Below the pieces are notes generated by a model, which saw only the letters and a program-made list of their open reading frames with translations, did no database searches and had not been told where the DNA came from. Positions 15,150 to 23,577 of a stretch of DNA of 51,735 nucleotides are shown piece by piece. Source of the DNA: JALYRV01 sp036675475 (lineage in GTDB: Bacteria; Acidobacteriota; Vicinamibacteria; Vicinamibacterales; SCN-69-37); assembly GCA_036675475.1 (NCBI GenBank), contig JAKFEY010000004.1:1-51735 (forward strand), in the 5' to 3' direction. A program made the position numbers and the translations under genes. The first letter of the stretch is position 1. Every line of letters begins with the position of its first letter.

Positions 15150-16282
15150 CACGCCCTGACGAGCGGCCCGAGGTGGAGCGCGAACAGACCGACGCAAGCC
15201 TCCGGACCGAGCGCGAAAAGACGGACCGCGCCCTCGCCGAGCGGCAGGCCGCCGTCGAAGAGGACGCGGACGCCGTCATCCTGCATGCGCGGCAGACCGC
15301 GGACGCGGTGCTCGTCGAGGCGCGCGAGAAGGCCGACGAACAGCTCGAGGGGGCGGCAGTGCCGACAGCGGCGCAGCGCGCGCTCGACGGCGAGCGCGCG
15401 CGCGAGGACGCCGCCGTCAAGGCTGAGCGCGCGACGGCCGACGCGAACCTCGAGCGCGAACGGGTCGAAAGCAACCTGGCACTCGCGCGGCTGCTCCCGC
15501 TCGAGCGCGTGAAGACCGATCGCTACCTGCTCACCGAGCGCATCCGGTCCGACGACGCCCTCTCCAATCGCGACGACTTTCTCGGCATCGTCAGCCATGA
15601 CCTCCGCAACCTGCTCGGCGGCATCGTCATGAGCGCGGGTATCCTGGCCAAGACGGCCGACGCGCACGAACAGGGGAAGCAGATCCTTGCCGGCACGGCC
15701 CGAATCCAGCGCTACGCGGCGCGCATGAACCGGCTGATCGGCGACCTCCAGGACGTCGCGAGCATCGATGCCGGGCGGATGGCGGTCTCGCCGGCGACCC
15801 TCGATGTCGGCGCGCTGATAGCGGAGGCCGCCGAGACGTTCCAGACCGATGCCGTCGCCAGTCGTGTCTCGCTCGAGACGCGCGTCCGCTGTCCGGCCAT
15901 GGCGCGATTCGATCACGATCGGCTGCTGCAGGTCCTCGCCAACCTGATCGCCAATGCGATCAAGTTCACGGCGCCCGGCGGACGGGTCACCGTGGAAGCC
16001 GCGGCCGCGGCGGCCGGCGATCATGTGCGGGTGTCGGTCAGCGATACGGGCGCGGGCATCGGGCCGGAGATGCGCGAGGCGGTGTTCGAGCGCTTCTGGC
16101 AGGCGAAGGACGGCGACCGCCGGGGGCTCGGCCTCGGCCTCTATATCTCGAAGAGCATCGTCGAGGCCCACGGCGGGCGCATCTGGGTCGAGAGCACCGT
16201 CGGCGCCGGCAGCACGTTCCATTTCACGGTGCCGGTGGAAGCGGCGCCGGCGCCGTCAGACGCAGCACGAACGAAAATGTAG
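15146..16282 (+). CDS. Sensor histidine kinase with long N-terminal coiled coil
   Basis: A 378-residue soluble kinase. Residues 9-140 are a charged heptad-like coiled coil made of near-repeats such as EREQTDASLRTEREKTD, ending in ERVKTDRYLLTERIRSDDAL. HisKA has His151 in FLGIVSHDLRNLLGG, and the ATPase domain shows NLIANAIKFTAPGG, DTGAGIG, FERFWQ and GLGLGLYISKSIV. The GTG start overlaps the previous kinase's stop (GTGA), so the two are translationally coupled. No signal-binding domain is recognised; the coiled coil may transmit a signal from a partner, perhaps the upstream kinase. Its last 59 bp overlap, antisense, the end of the PAS kinase gene. Confidence 0.85.
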   Translation: MTRPDERPEVEREQTDASLRTEREKTDRALAERQAAVEEDADAVILHARQTADAVLVEAREKADEQLEGAAVPTAAQRALDGERAREDAAVKAERATADANLERERVESNLALARLLPLERVKTDRYLLTERIRSDDALSNRDDFLGIVSHDLRNLLGGIVMSAGILAKTADAHEQGKQILAGTARIQRYAARMNRLIGDLQDVASIDAGRMAVSPATLDVGALIAEAAETFQTDAVASRVSLETRVRCPAMARFDHDRLLQVLANLIANAIKFTAPGGRVTVEAAAAAAGDHVRVSVSDTGAGIGPEMREAVFERFWQAKDGDRRGLGLGLYISKSIVEAHGGRIWVESTVGAGSTFHFTVPVEAAPAPSDAARTKM

Positions 16283-17393
16283 CGCCCTGGCCCGGCGTGC
16301 TTTCGACCTGCATGCTGCTGCCATAGAGCGCGAGCAGCTTCCGCGCGATCGCCAGCCCGAGCCCGCTGCCGCCGAACCGCAGCGCGGTTTCCACGCTGCC
16401 CTGCGTGTACTCCTCGAAGATGCGTTCCACCTTGTCGGCCGGAATGCCGATGCCGCTGTCGCGGACGGCAAAGCTGAGTGAGGCGGCATCGGTGGCCGCT
16501 TCGAGCAGGCGCACGCTCACCTCCACCGATCCCCGTTCGGTGAACTTCACGGCGTTGCCCACCAGGTTGGTCAGCACCTGCCGCAGCGCCACCGGATCGC
16601 CGATCAGGGATTTCGGTACGTCCTGTTCGACGGTGCTGACGAGGCTGAGCCCCTTCTCCTCGGCGCGCGCCGAAAAGGGCTCCAGCGCGTCATGGACCAG
16701 CGCGCCGACGTCGAACGCGGATTCCGTCAGCGCGAAGCCGCTGGCTTCCGCGCGGCTCATTTCGAGCACGCGATTGAGCAGCGTCAGCATGTTGTCCGAC
16801 GAGTTGCGAATGACCTTCAGCCGCCGTCGCTGCTCGTCGTCGAGCGCCGAGCGCTCGAGCAGGTGCACCACGCCCATCAGCGCGTTGAGCGGGTTGCGAA
16901 TGTCGTGGCTGAGCATCGACAGCAGTTCGGCCTTGTCGCGCGCCACCTGCTCCGCCCTGCGCCGCGCCACCAGCAGCTCGCGCTCATAGCGGCGGCGATC
17001 GGTCGCATCCAGGATGGTGATGCGGGTGAACAGCGGCGCGCCGTCGTCGCCGCGGCGCTGCGTGGCGTTGGCAAGAATGGGGATGGTGCGGCGGTCGGCG
17101 CCCACCAGCTCGAACGCAATCTGGCTGGCCGCGCCCTGCATCCGCAGGAGCGGCGCGAAATGCGTTTCCCAGTAGATGCGCGACCCGATCGTGAGCAGCG
17201 ACTGCATGCGCGTGCCCGCCATCAGGAACTCGCGCGTGTACCCCGTCCAGTCGAGCAGCGTCTGATTCACGCGCGCGATCGTGCCGTCGGGCAGCGTGGA
17301 CAGGTACCCGCACGGCGCATGCTCGTACAGATCCTCCGCACTCTCGTCGAGCACCGTCGCCTGAATCCTCTGCCGAAGCGGCTCGTCGCTCAC
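16224..17393 (-). CDS. PAS-domain sensor histidine kinase
   Basis: A 389-residue soluble kinase: one PAS domain about 19-135 (EHAPCGYLSTLPDGTIARVN, WTGYTREFL), HisKA with His163 in LLSMLSHDIRNPLNALMG, and an ATPase domain with NLVGNAVKFTERG, DSGIGIP and GSGLGLAIARKL. It starts 4 bp after the RsbQ-like gene and is last in a five-gene leftward operon. In Bacillus the RsbQ hydrolase works with the PAS domain of RsbP. Here the same pairing is with a kinase, so its PAS domain may read the hydrolase product (inference). The 3' end overlaps the converging kinase gene by 59 bp. Confidence 0.9.
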   Translation of the reverse strand: MSDEPLRQRIQATVLDESAEDLYEHAPCGYLSTLPDGTIARVNQTLLDWTGYTREFLMAGTRMQSLLTIGSRIYWETHFAPLLRMQGAASQIAFELVGADRRTIPILANATQRRGDDGAPLFTRITILDATDRRRYERELLVARRRAEQVARDKAELLSMLSHDIRNPLNALMGVVHLLERSALDDEQRRRLKVIRNSSDNMLTLLNRVLEMSRAEASGFALTESAFDVGALVHDALEPFSARAEEKGLSLVSTVEQDVPKSLIGDPVALRQVLTNLVGNAVKFTERGSVEVSVRLLEAATDAASLSFAVRDSGIGIPADKVERIFEEYTQGSVETALRFGGSGLGLAIARKLLALYGSSMQVESTPGQGATFSFVLRLTAPAPLPPAP

Positions 17394-17397
17394 GGCT

Positions 17398-18198
17398 CTA
17401 GGCGGCGCTGCGGAGGTACGCCTTCATGGCCGCGATGGTTTCATCCGGCGCGGTGAGATGCGGGCAATGGCCCGTCGCCTTCAGCAGAACCAGCTCGCTG
17501 TCGGGCAGATGCGCGTGCACGTATTCCCCCACCGCATTCGGCGCAATCACGTCGTCGGAACACTGCATCACGAGCGACGCCGTGGTGACCTTCGGCAGGT
17601 CGGCGCGATTATCGGACAGGAACGTCACACGCGCGAAGTGCGCGGCGATGTCGGGATCGGTGCGGCAGAAGCTGTTGGTCAATTCCTCACCGAACTCCGG
17701 GCGATCCGGATTGCCGACGATGACCGGCGCCATGGCGCTCGACCAGCCGAGATAGTTGCTGTCGAGGGAGTCCAGCAACCCATCGATGTCGGGCCTCGAG
17801 AAGCCGCCCACATAGCCATCGTCGTTGATGTAGCGCGGTGACGGCCCAATCATGATGAGGTGCGCGAAGCGATCGGGCTCGCGCGCGGCGGCCAGCGCCC
17901 CAATCATGGCGCTGACCGAATGGCCGACGAACACGACATCCGACAGGCCGAGGCCGTTGCAGATCTCGAGCACGTCGGAGGCGTAGCCGTCCAGCGAGCC
18001 GTACTTGCGCTTGTCGTAGGCCGTCTTGTCGGAATTCCCGGCGCCCACATGGTCGAAGAGAATGACGCGGTAGTCCGCCTCGAAGGCCGGGACGACGAAT
18101 CGCCACATGTTCTGGTCGCAGCCGAAGCCATGCGCCAGCATCATCGGCTGCGTGCCGCTGCCCCGGACCTGCACGTGGTTCCGCTCGAGCACTCCCAT
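17398..18198 (-). CDS. rsbQ: RsbQ-like alpha/beta hydrolase
   Basis: A 266-residue alpha/beta hydrolase closely similar along its whole length to Bacillus RsbQ: NHVQVRGSG, HGFGCDQNMW, RVILFDHVGAGNSD, and the nucleophile elbow VGHSVSAMIG with Ser94. Asp216 (MQCSDD) and His244 (TGHCPHL) complete a triad spaced as in RsbQ (Ser96, Asp219, His247). RsbQ is thought to hydrolyse or supply a small hydrophobic ligand for the PAS phosphatase RsbP, and it is structurally related to the plant D14/KAI2 receptors. The start at ATG 18198 matches the family N-terminus; a frame to 18243 runs into the DUF4126 gene. It lies 4 bp upstream of the PAS kinase gene. Confidence 0.9.
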   Translation of the reverse strand: MGVLERNHVQVRGSGTQPMMLAHGFGCDQNMWRFVVPAFEADYRVILFDHVGAGNSDKTAYDKRKYGSLDGYASDVLEICNGLGLSDVVFVGHSVSAMIGALAAAREPDRFAHLIMIGPSPRYINDDGYVGGFSRPDIDGLLDSLDSNYLGWSSAMAPVIVGNPDRPEFGEELTNSFCRTDPDIAAHFARVTFLSDNRADLPKVTTASLVMQCSDDVIAPNAVGEYVHAHLPDSELVLLKATGHCPHLTAPDETIAAMKAYLRSAA

Positions 18199-18208
18199 GG
18201 GCGTAATT

Positions 18209-18643
18209 CTAGCCGCCGATCGCGGATGACGTCGACGCGCCATTGCACGCGGCGCACAGGCCGACGACGATCGCGTCTTCGGCGGCGGCGGCGAGCAGGG
18301 CCGGGCCCGGCGCGCGCTTGCGCGCGTGATACGCCAGATGCGCGGCGGCGATGGCGATGCCGGCGCCGAGCAGCGCCGCAGGCACCCGCGGCTGCCCGTG
18401 CCGTCGCGCCACCACGGCGCCGACGATGGCGCCCATGAGCGCGCGTCCGGTCAGCGGCAGCGGGTCGATGCGATCGCCGACAAACGAGGTCTTGTCGACG
18501 AGCATCTCGCCCGCGGCCATCAGCGGCAGCACGCGCCCGAGCGTGCCGCCCTGCTGCACGGCAAGCGCCGCCGGCCCCGCCATGCTGCGCATGCCCGTGG
18601 CGGTTGCCAGCGCCAGTGTTTCGTACATCGATGCAGAATTCAT
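18209..18643 (-). CDS. DUF4126-like membrane protein
   Basis: A 144-residue hydrophobic protein with about four membrane segments. Motifs such as ATGMRSMAGPAALA, an early DKT segment and RIDPLPLTGRALMGAIVGAVV fit the DUF4126 family, whose function is unknown. The ATG at 18643 overlaps the stop of the upstream DUF1990 gene (ATGA), with AGGAAG in front of it. The RsbQ gene starts 10 bp downstream. Confidence 0.7.
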   Translation of the reverse strand: MNSASMYETLALATATGMRSMAGPAALAVQQGGTLGRVLPLMAAGEMLVDKTSFVGDRIDPLPLTGRALMGAIVGAVVARRHGQPRVPAALLGAGIAIAAAHLAYHARKRAPGPALLAAAAEDAIVVGLCAACNGASTSSAIGG

Positions 18644-19323
18644 AAGAGCCACTTCCTTTTCGTATGCCACGTGAACGTCACGTCAATGCCCTGATGCGTG
18701 AGCCCGGCGCGGTCGGGGCGCGGTCGCGCCGCAGGCCCGCCGTGCGCGAGTCGCGAGAGCCGGCGGTGCGCTTCCCAGTGCCATCGCCGCTGATAGCGGC
18801 CTGAGAGCAGCCGGAAGCCGAGCCGGCTCCACCAGTTCGGCAGGTCGCCCTCCTGCCAGCGCGCCTCGATGCGGAAGCGCAGGTCACCGTGCGCATCTCT
18901 CGAGAGCAGGAACCATTCCACGCCGCGCTCGATGTGCCCCTCGAGCGTGTGATAGCGAAAGCCGTACACGCCCGGCTCGTCACGCACCCGCGTCACGAGT
19001 GCCGGGCACAGATACCTGAGCGCCAGCACCTTGATCTCGAGCAGGATGCGCCGGTCCATCAGCGGCGACGCCGGATCGAAATGCGCGGTGACGATGGCGG
19101 GGTCGGAGAACTGATAGTTGGCGAGGGCCGTGCGCGCGCGGGCGAAGGACGCGTCGACGCCCGGCTCGCGCGCGATGACGGCCTCGGAATGGTAGTGATG
19201 CCAGCCGCGGCTGCCCACGGGCCCCTCGTCGGGCACCTCGACGTTGCGCGTGAGCACGAGCCGGTCGATGCGCGCGCGCAGCTCCGCGCTCGACCAGCCG
19301 CGCAGCAGGCGCCACTCCGCCAT
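18640..19323 (-). CDS. DUF1990 family protein
   Basis: A 227-residue soluble protein. HHYHSEAVI and FDPASPL (N-terminal half), VYGFRYHTLEGHIERG at about 133-148, and WEWxx-like basic aromatic segments near 190 match DUF1990 (plant and bacterial UPF0548-like, function unknown). The ATG shares its A with the TGA of the upstream gene (TGATG), and its own TGA overlaps the DUF4126 start. It forms a tandem pair with the related gene upstream. Confidence 0.7.
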   Translation of the reverse strand: MAEWRLLRGWSSAELRARIDRLVLTRNVEVPDEGPVGSRGWHHYHSEAVIAREPGVDASFARARTALANYQFSDPAIVTAHFDPASPLMDRRILLEIKVLALRYLCPALVTRVRDEPGVYGFRYHTLEGHIERGVEWFLLSRDAHGDLRFRIEARWQEGDLPNWWSRLGFRLLSGRYQRRWHWEAHRRLSRLAHGGPAARPRPDRAGLTHQGIDVTFTWHTKRKWLL

Positions 19324-19901
19324 CAGTTGCCCACCGCCAGGAACGTGGGCGTGTCCAGCGGCTCCCCATCGTCGGGCCGCTCGCCAACCTCGTGGGTGTC
19401 GACGCGGATGGCGTCGCGCACGCGGGCGCCGACGGCCGCCGCGGTGTTGTTGATGAAGTCGGTCCAGGTGTTGGTCTGCATGGCTTCGCCGATCGCGAAG
19501 AACCCGAGCAGCCTGGATGTGGTGGACGAGCGCGCGCGGCTCCGGATGTGGAAGATCACGTCGCCTGCCGGGTTGCGGTACGCGCCAAACGTGATGCGGC
19601 CGGCCTCGGGATGCCCGTCGAGCGTGCCGAGCGTGAGGCTTTGGGCGTCGGCATGCGTGACGCGCACGCGGCAGTGCTGCGCGGGCATGATACGGATGTC
19701 GAGCTCGGCGTCGCGCTCGAGCTCGCCGTCGACCGTGAATGCCACCAGCGATGGCGGCGGCAGGCCGCAGAAATGCGACTTGACGTAGGCCATCAGCTCC
19801 GCGGGCGTCAGGCGACAGCCGTCGAGCACCGCCCAATAGTCGCGCTGCAGGAGGGGTCCCGCGCCGCGCGTGGCGGGCAGAAGCTCGTCGGGCACGGTCA
19901 C
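19323..19901 (-). CDS. Second DUF1990-like protein
   Basis: About 192 residues from GTG 19901. The C-terminal half carries the DUF1990-type pattern LGTLDGHPEAGRITFGAY followed by GDVIFHIRSRARSS, while the N-terminal half (LVAFTVDGELERDAELDIRI) is less typical. The start is uncertain: homology begins about LTVTVPDELLP, where GTG 19901 and TTG 19907 are the only candidates before the divergent gene at 19943, and no clear ribosome site is visible. The frame stays open to 20084 but would overlap that gene. It is the first gene of the leftward operon leading to rsbQ and the PAS kinase. Confidence 0.55.
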   Translation of the reverse strand: MTVPDELLPATRGAGPLLQRDYWAVLDGCRLTPAELMAYVKSHFCGLPPPSLVAFTVDGELERDAELDIRIMPAQHCRVRVTHADAQSLTLGTLDGHPEAGRITFGAYRNPAGDVIFHIRSRARSSTTSRLLGFFAIGEAMQTNTWTDFINNTAAAVGARVRDAIRVDTHEVGERPDDGEPLDTPTFLAVGN

Positions 19902-19942
19902 CGTCAAAGCAAAGCTGGTGCCCGGCTTGCATTTCCAAAGGC

Positions 19943-20245
19943 ATGAGCCAGCCGACCGGATCGCCCGACGTGAATCCCGCCGCCGAAGCGTCGCTGCACC
20001 CGCCGCCGGCGCCCGTCGTGCGCCCGGAACATGCCGAGGGCGAGCTGGCGCGGCTGATCGAGCAGCAGACCGCCAAGATTCCATCGCACTGGTTCCTGGC
20101 CGCCGCGCTCGTGGCGATCAGCACGTCGGCGGCGCTGGAAGTGTCGGGCAGGAGCCGGAGCAGCCGCTTCATCGGCCAGTGGGTCGCGCCGCTGATGATT
20201 GCCGGGCTCTACAACAAAATGGTGAAGACGCTGGGCACGCGCTGA
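19943..20245 (+). CDS. Small conserved membrane protein, unknown function
   Basis: A 100-residue protein: a Pro/Glu-rich N-terminal tail of about 45 residues, a helix (EGELARLIEQQTAKIPSHWF), then two hydrophobic segments (FLAAALVAISTSAALEV and FIGQWVAPLMIAGLYNKMV) with a basic C-terminus. This 'tail plus two short membrane helices' pattern ending in GLYNKxVK recurs in uncharacterised acidobacterial proteins. The ribosome site is weak (AAAGG just before the ATG). It is divergent from the DUF1990 operon and convergent with dcd. Confidence 0.6.
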   Translation: MSQPTGSPDVNPAAEASLHPPPAPVVRPEHAEGELARLIEQQTAKIPSHWFLAAALVAISTSAALEVSGRSRSSRFIGQWVAPLMIAGLYNKMVKTLGTR

Positions 20246-20271
20246 GCGCGCGCGCCCTGTGCCGCCGGCGC

Positions 20272-20826
20272 CTAGATTTTCGGCAGCGTCACGCCGGTCT
20301 GGCTCTGATACTTCCCGGCCTTGTCCTTGTAGGACACCTCGCACGGCTCGTCGCTCTGGAAGAACAGCACCTGCGCGATGCCCTCGTTCGCATAGATCTT
20401 CGCGGGCAGCGGCGTGGTGTTCGAAATCTCGATCGTCACGTGCCCTTCCCATTCGGGCTCGAACGGCGTGACGTTGACGATGATGCCGCAGCGCGCGTAG
20501 GTGGACTTGCCGAGGCAGACCGTCAGCACGTCGCGCGGGATGCGGAAATATTCGATGGTGCGCGCCAGCGCGAACGAATTCGGCGGCACGATGCAGACGT
20601 CGTCCTTGATGTCGACGAAGGATTTCGGGTCGAAGTGCTTCGGATCGACGACCGTGTTGTAGACGTTCGTGAAGACCTTGAACTCGTCGGCGACGCGCGT
20701 GTCATAGCCGTACGACGACAGGCCGTACGAGACGACCCCTTTGCGCACCTGCCGATCCTCGAACGGCTCGATCATGCCGTGCTCGAGGGCCATGCGCCGA
20801 ATCCAGCGGTCAGATTTGATTGCCAC
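20272..20826 (-). CDS. dcd: dCTP deaminase
   Basis: A 184-residue dCTP deaminase of the trimeric dUTPase fold that converts dCTP to dUTP for dTMP synthesis. Family signatures: MIEPFEDRQVRKGVVSYGLSSYGYD, PPNSFALARTIEYFRIPRDV, GKSTYARCGIIVNVTPFEPEW and the catalytic-Glu segment GHVTIEISN. IAQVLFFQSDEPCEVSY follows. The length is normal for the monofunctional enzyme. The ATG is preceded by a GC-rich repeat island (20831-20862) with no clear ribosome site. Confidence 0.95.
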   Translation of the reverse strand: MAIKSDRWIRRMALEHGMIEPFEDRQVRKGVVSYGLSSYGYDTRVADEFKVFTNVYNTVVDPKHFDPKSFVDIKDDVCIVPPNSFALARTIEYFRIPRDVLTVCLGKSTYARCGIIVNVTPFEPEWEGHVTIEISNTTPLPAKIYANEGIAQVLFFQSDEPCEVSYKDKAGKYQSQTGVTLPKI

Positions 20827-20830
20827 TCAC

Positions 20831-20862
20831 GGGCTCCAGGCTCCGGGCTCCAGGCCCCGGGC
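20831..20862. repeat. Tandem 14-bp repeat upstream of dcd
   Basis: GGGCTCCAGGCTCC is repeated 2.3 times with one change. It lies 4 bp before the dcd start codon. The rest of the 252-bp gap (20863-21078) holds an inverted pair: GGCAGGCGGCAC near 20928-20938 with GTGCCGCCTGCC near 21005-21016. No gene is seen in it. Confidence 0.7.
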
Positions 20863-21001
20863 ATGACGCGCCGCGCACAACGGCGCGCCGCGTAGTCTCT
20901 CGGTCATGCCTCGGCAGGCAGGCGGCACCTCCTCCGCGAAGCCGGGGCGCGGGCCCGCCAAAGAGCGGTCGGGCCTGCGATCTTTTAACGGCTCCGCGAA
21001 G

Positions 21002-21021
21002 GATGTGCCGCCTGCCGCCTC
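21002..21021. repeat. 20-bp direct repeat, copy 1 (downstream of ADOP gene)
   Basis: GATGTGCCGCCTGCCGCCTC, identical and in the same orientation to 23550-23569. The two copies bracket the ADOP permease gene. A diverged inverted copy lies near 20924-20941. Confidence 0.7.
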
Positions 21022-21078
21022 AACGTCTCAACAGCGCCAGGACGATCGTTAGAACGAGGCTGATGATATCCCGCATTT

Positions 21079-23517
21079 TCAATCCGTACGCAGCGCCTCT
21101 GCCGGCTCGACGCGGGCCGCGCGCAGCGCGGGGATCGCCGCCGCGGCGGCGGCGACGGCGAGCAGGACCGCCGGCGCAACGACGAACGAGACCGGATCGA
21201 GCGGCGCGATCCCGAACAGCATCTTCTCCATCAGCCGCGTGAGGAGCGCGGCGGCGGCGATGCCGATGACCAGACCCGCCATCGTCACACCGAGGCCCTG
21301 GCGGACGATGAGGCCGATGAGGTTCCGGCGTTCGGCGCCGAGTGCCGCGCGCACGCCGATCTCGCGGCGGCGCGTCGTGACGTTGTACGAGAGCACGCCA
21401 TACAGCCCGGTGGCAGCCAGCAACAGGGCGAGCGCCGCGAAGGCGGTCAGCACGCCTGCCGCGAAGCGCGGCTCCCCTACCGATTCGGAGACGCGATGCG
21501 CGAGCGGACCCACGCGATCGACGGCGGCGGTTGGCTCGAGCCCGCGTACGATGCCTCTGATCGCGGCCGTGACCCGCGACGGGTCCCCGCCGGTTCGAAT
21601 GACAAAGTTGAGAAGCCGCATGGACGTCCCGGCCGAGGCCACGGCGTAGATCTCCGCCTGCGGCTTCTGGTCGAGACTGTCCTTCAGGACGTCACCGATG
21701 ACGCCGACGACCTCCGTGGCCGGTTCATCGTCGCCCGACTCCCAGCGGCGGCCGACGATGGGACGCCCATCCGGGAAGTAGGTGCGCGCGAAGGTCTCGT
21801 TGATCAGCACCGGCTGAATGCCGCCCGATCGATCCGCCTCCGTGAAGAACCGGCCGTCGCGCAGGCGCAGGCCCATCGTCTCGGCGTAGCCCGGCGTCAC
21901 GTTCCACTGCAGCGCCCTCGCGACGACCGGCTTGCCGTCAGGACCCGTCGTTCCCGGCATGGTGAACGCGGAAATCGACGTCGAGCCGCCGAACGGTGCC
22001 ATGTTGGCGATGCCGGCATTCTCGACGCCGGGCACGGCGCGAATGCGTTCGAGAAACGCATCGGCGAACTGGATCGTCCGGCCCGCCGCGCCGGCCGCGC
22101 CCGGCAGATAGACCTCGCCGATCAGCACGTTCGCAGGGTCGTAGCCCGCGTCGACATGGGTCAACGCCGCGAAGCTGCGGCCCACAAGACCGGCACCCAC
22201 AAGCAGCACGACCGCCAGCGCCGCTTCGGCGGCCAGCAGCATGGCCTTGACCCGCCCGCCCCCGCCGGCAACCGTCCTGACGTCGCCCTCACGCATCGTC
22301 GCGCCGAGCCCCTGGCGTGTTCCGCGAAACGCGGGCAGCAGGCCCGCGAGAACGCCGACCAGGAGCGACGCGGCCAGCGTCACGAGCAGCGCGCGTTGAT
22401 CGATGGCCACGTTTTCGAGCCGGGGAAAGTCTTCAGGCGCAAGCGCCGGCAATGCGCGGACAAGCACGACGGCCAGCAGCGCGCCGAGTGCGCCGCCGAG
22501 CAGGGCGAACGTCACGCTCTCGGTCAGCAGCTGTCGCATCAGGCGCGCACGGCCGGCGCCCATGGCGGCGCGCACGGCCATTTCGCGCACGCGTCCCGCC
22601 CCGCGCGCGAGAAACAGATTCGCAATGTTCGCGCACGCGACCAGCAGCAACAAACCCACGCCGGTCATCAGCACGAGCATCGCGGGCCTGACGCGCGCGG
22701 TCGCCTGCGCCGCCGCGCCCCGAACGTGGACTTCGACGGGCCCGCCCTTGCCAAACAGCATGTCGGCCGCGAGCGGACGGTCTTTCGTTCTCGCGATGGC
22801 GGTGCCCTCGGCTGCCGCCTGCGCTGGCGTCACGCCCGGTTTCAATCGCGCCATCGCGAGCATGACGCCGACCATGCCGGGATTTTTCGGGTCGGGCCGG
22901 CGCAGGATGTACGGCGTGTAGATCCCGGCCTCGCGCTGGGGAAACGAAAAGCCCGGCTCGGCAATGCCGACGATTTCGGATTGCCGCCCATCCACGGTAA
23001 TCGTCGTCCCGACTACAGAGAGGTCGCCGCCGAATCTCGCGCGCCAGTATGCGTGGCCCAGGACCACGACAGGCGCCGCGCCCTCAACCGCGTCGCCGTC
23101 GAGGAACAGGCGTCCGTGCGCCGGTGCGACGCCAAGCAGCGAAAACAGCGACGGCGCGACGCTGGCTCCCGAGACACGCTCAGGCTCGCCTCGGCCCGCG
23201 ACGGTCAACGAACGGCTGGTGTACGCCGCAAGCGACTCGATCGTGCGCGCTTCACGCTCCCACGCGTCATAGGTGATGTTGCTGATCAGCGCTTCGGGCA
23301 GGGCCGACACGCCGCCGGGATGCACCTCGGAGAGCCGCACGAGGCGATCCGCATCCGGATACGGGAGTGGACGCCACAAGACGCCGTAGACGAGGGAAAA
23401 GATCGCCGTATTGGCGCCGATGGCGAGCGCCATCGTGACAAGAGCGGCCGCGGTAAAGCCGGGCGCGCGGCGCATCAGCCGCAGCGCCAGGCGCACGTCC
23501 TGGATCCATGTGCGCAT
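21079..23517 (-). CDS. ADOP-type MacB/FtsX-like ABC permease (first copy)
   Basis: An 812-residue protein with two MacB-like periplasmic domains and two FtsX-type membrane blocks. A first membrane helix (about 20-48, AALVTMALAIGANTAIFSLVYG) precedes the first periplasmic domain (50-245). Helices follow at about 275-420, then a second periplasmic domain (about 460-665) and three last helices ending ARVEPAEALRTD. This duplicated layout with no ATPase gene adjacent is the acidobacterial 'ADOP' family. The substrate is unknown. The ATG has a strong GGAGG site. The gene is bracketed by a 20-bp direct repeat. It is divergent in sequence from the second ADOP at 34681. Confidence 0.9.
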   Translation of the reverse strand: MRTWIQDVRLALRLMRRAPGFTAAALVTMALAIGANTAIFSLVYGVLWRPLPYPDADRLVRLSEVHPGGVSALPEALISNITYDAWEREARTIESLAAYTSRSLTVAGRGEPERVSGASVAPSLFSLLGVAPAHGRLFLDGDAVEGAAPVVVLGHAYWRARFGGDLSVVGTTITVDGRQSEIVGIAEPGFSFPQREAGIYTPYILRRPDPKNPGMVGVMLAMARLKPGVTPAQAAAEGTAIARTKDRPLAADMLFGKGGPVEVHVRGAAAQATARVRPAMLVLMTGVGLLLLVACANIANLFLARGAGRVREMAVRAAMGAGRARLMRQLLTESVTFALLGGALGALLAVVLVRALPALAPEDFPRLENVAIDQRALLVTLAASLLVGVLAGLLPAFRGTRQGLGATMREGDVRTVAGGGGRVKAMLLAAEAALAVVLLVGAGLVGRSFAALTHVDAGYDPANVLIGEVYLPGAAGAAGRTIQFADAFLERIRAVPGVENAGIANMAPFGGSTSISAFTMPGTTGPDGKPVVARALQWNVTPGYAETMGLRLRDGRFFTEADRSGGIQPVLINETFARTYFPDGRPIVGRRWESGDDEPATEVVGVIGDVLKDSLDQKPQAEIYAVASAGTSMRLLNFVIRTGGDPSRVTAAIRGIVRGLEPTAAVDRVGPLAHRVSESVGEPRFAAGVLTAFAALALLLAATGLYGVLSYNVTTRRREIGVRAALGAERRNLIGLIVRQGLGVTMAGLVIGIAAAALLTRLMEKMLFGIAPLDPVSFVVAPAVLLAVAAAAAAIPALRAARVEPAEALRTD

Positions 23518-23549
23518 CGAATCCTCCGTCGGGCAAACCCGTCGCGGAC

Positions 23550-23569
23550 GATGTGCCGCCTGCCGCCTC
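23550..23569. repeat. 20-bp direct repeat, copy 2 (upstream of ADOP gene)
   Basis: Identical to 21002-21021 in the same orientation, lying between the ADOP start and the ndk stop. Confidence 0.7.
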
Positions 23570-23577
23570 GAGGTGAC

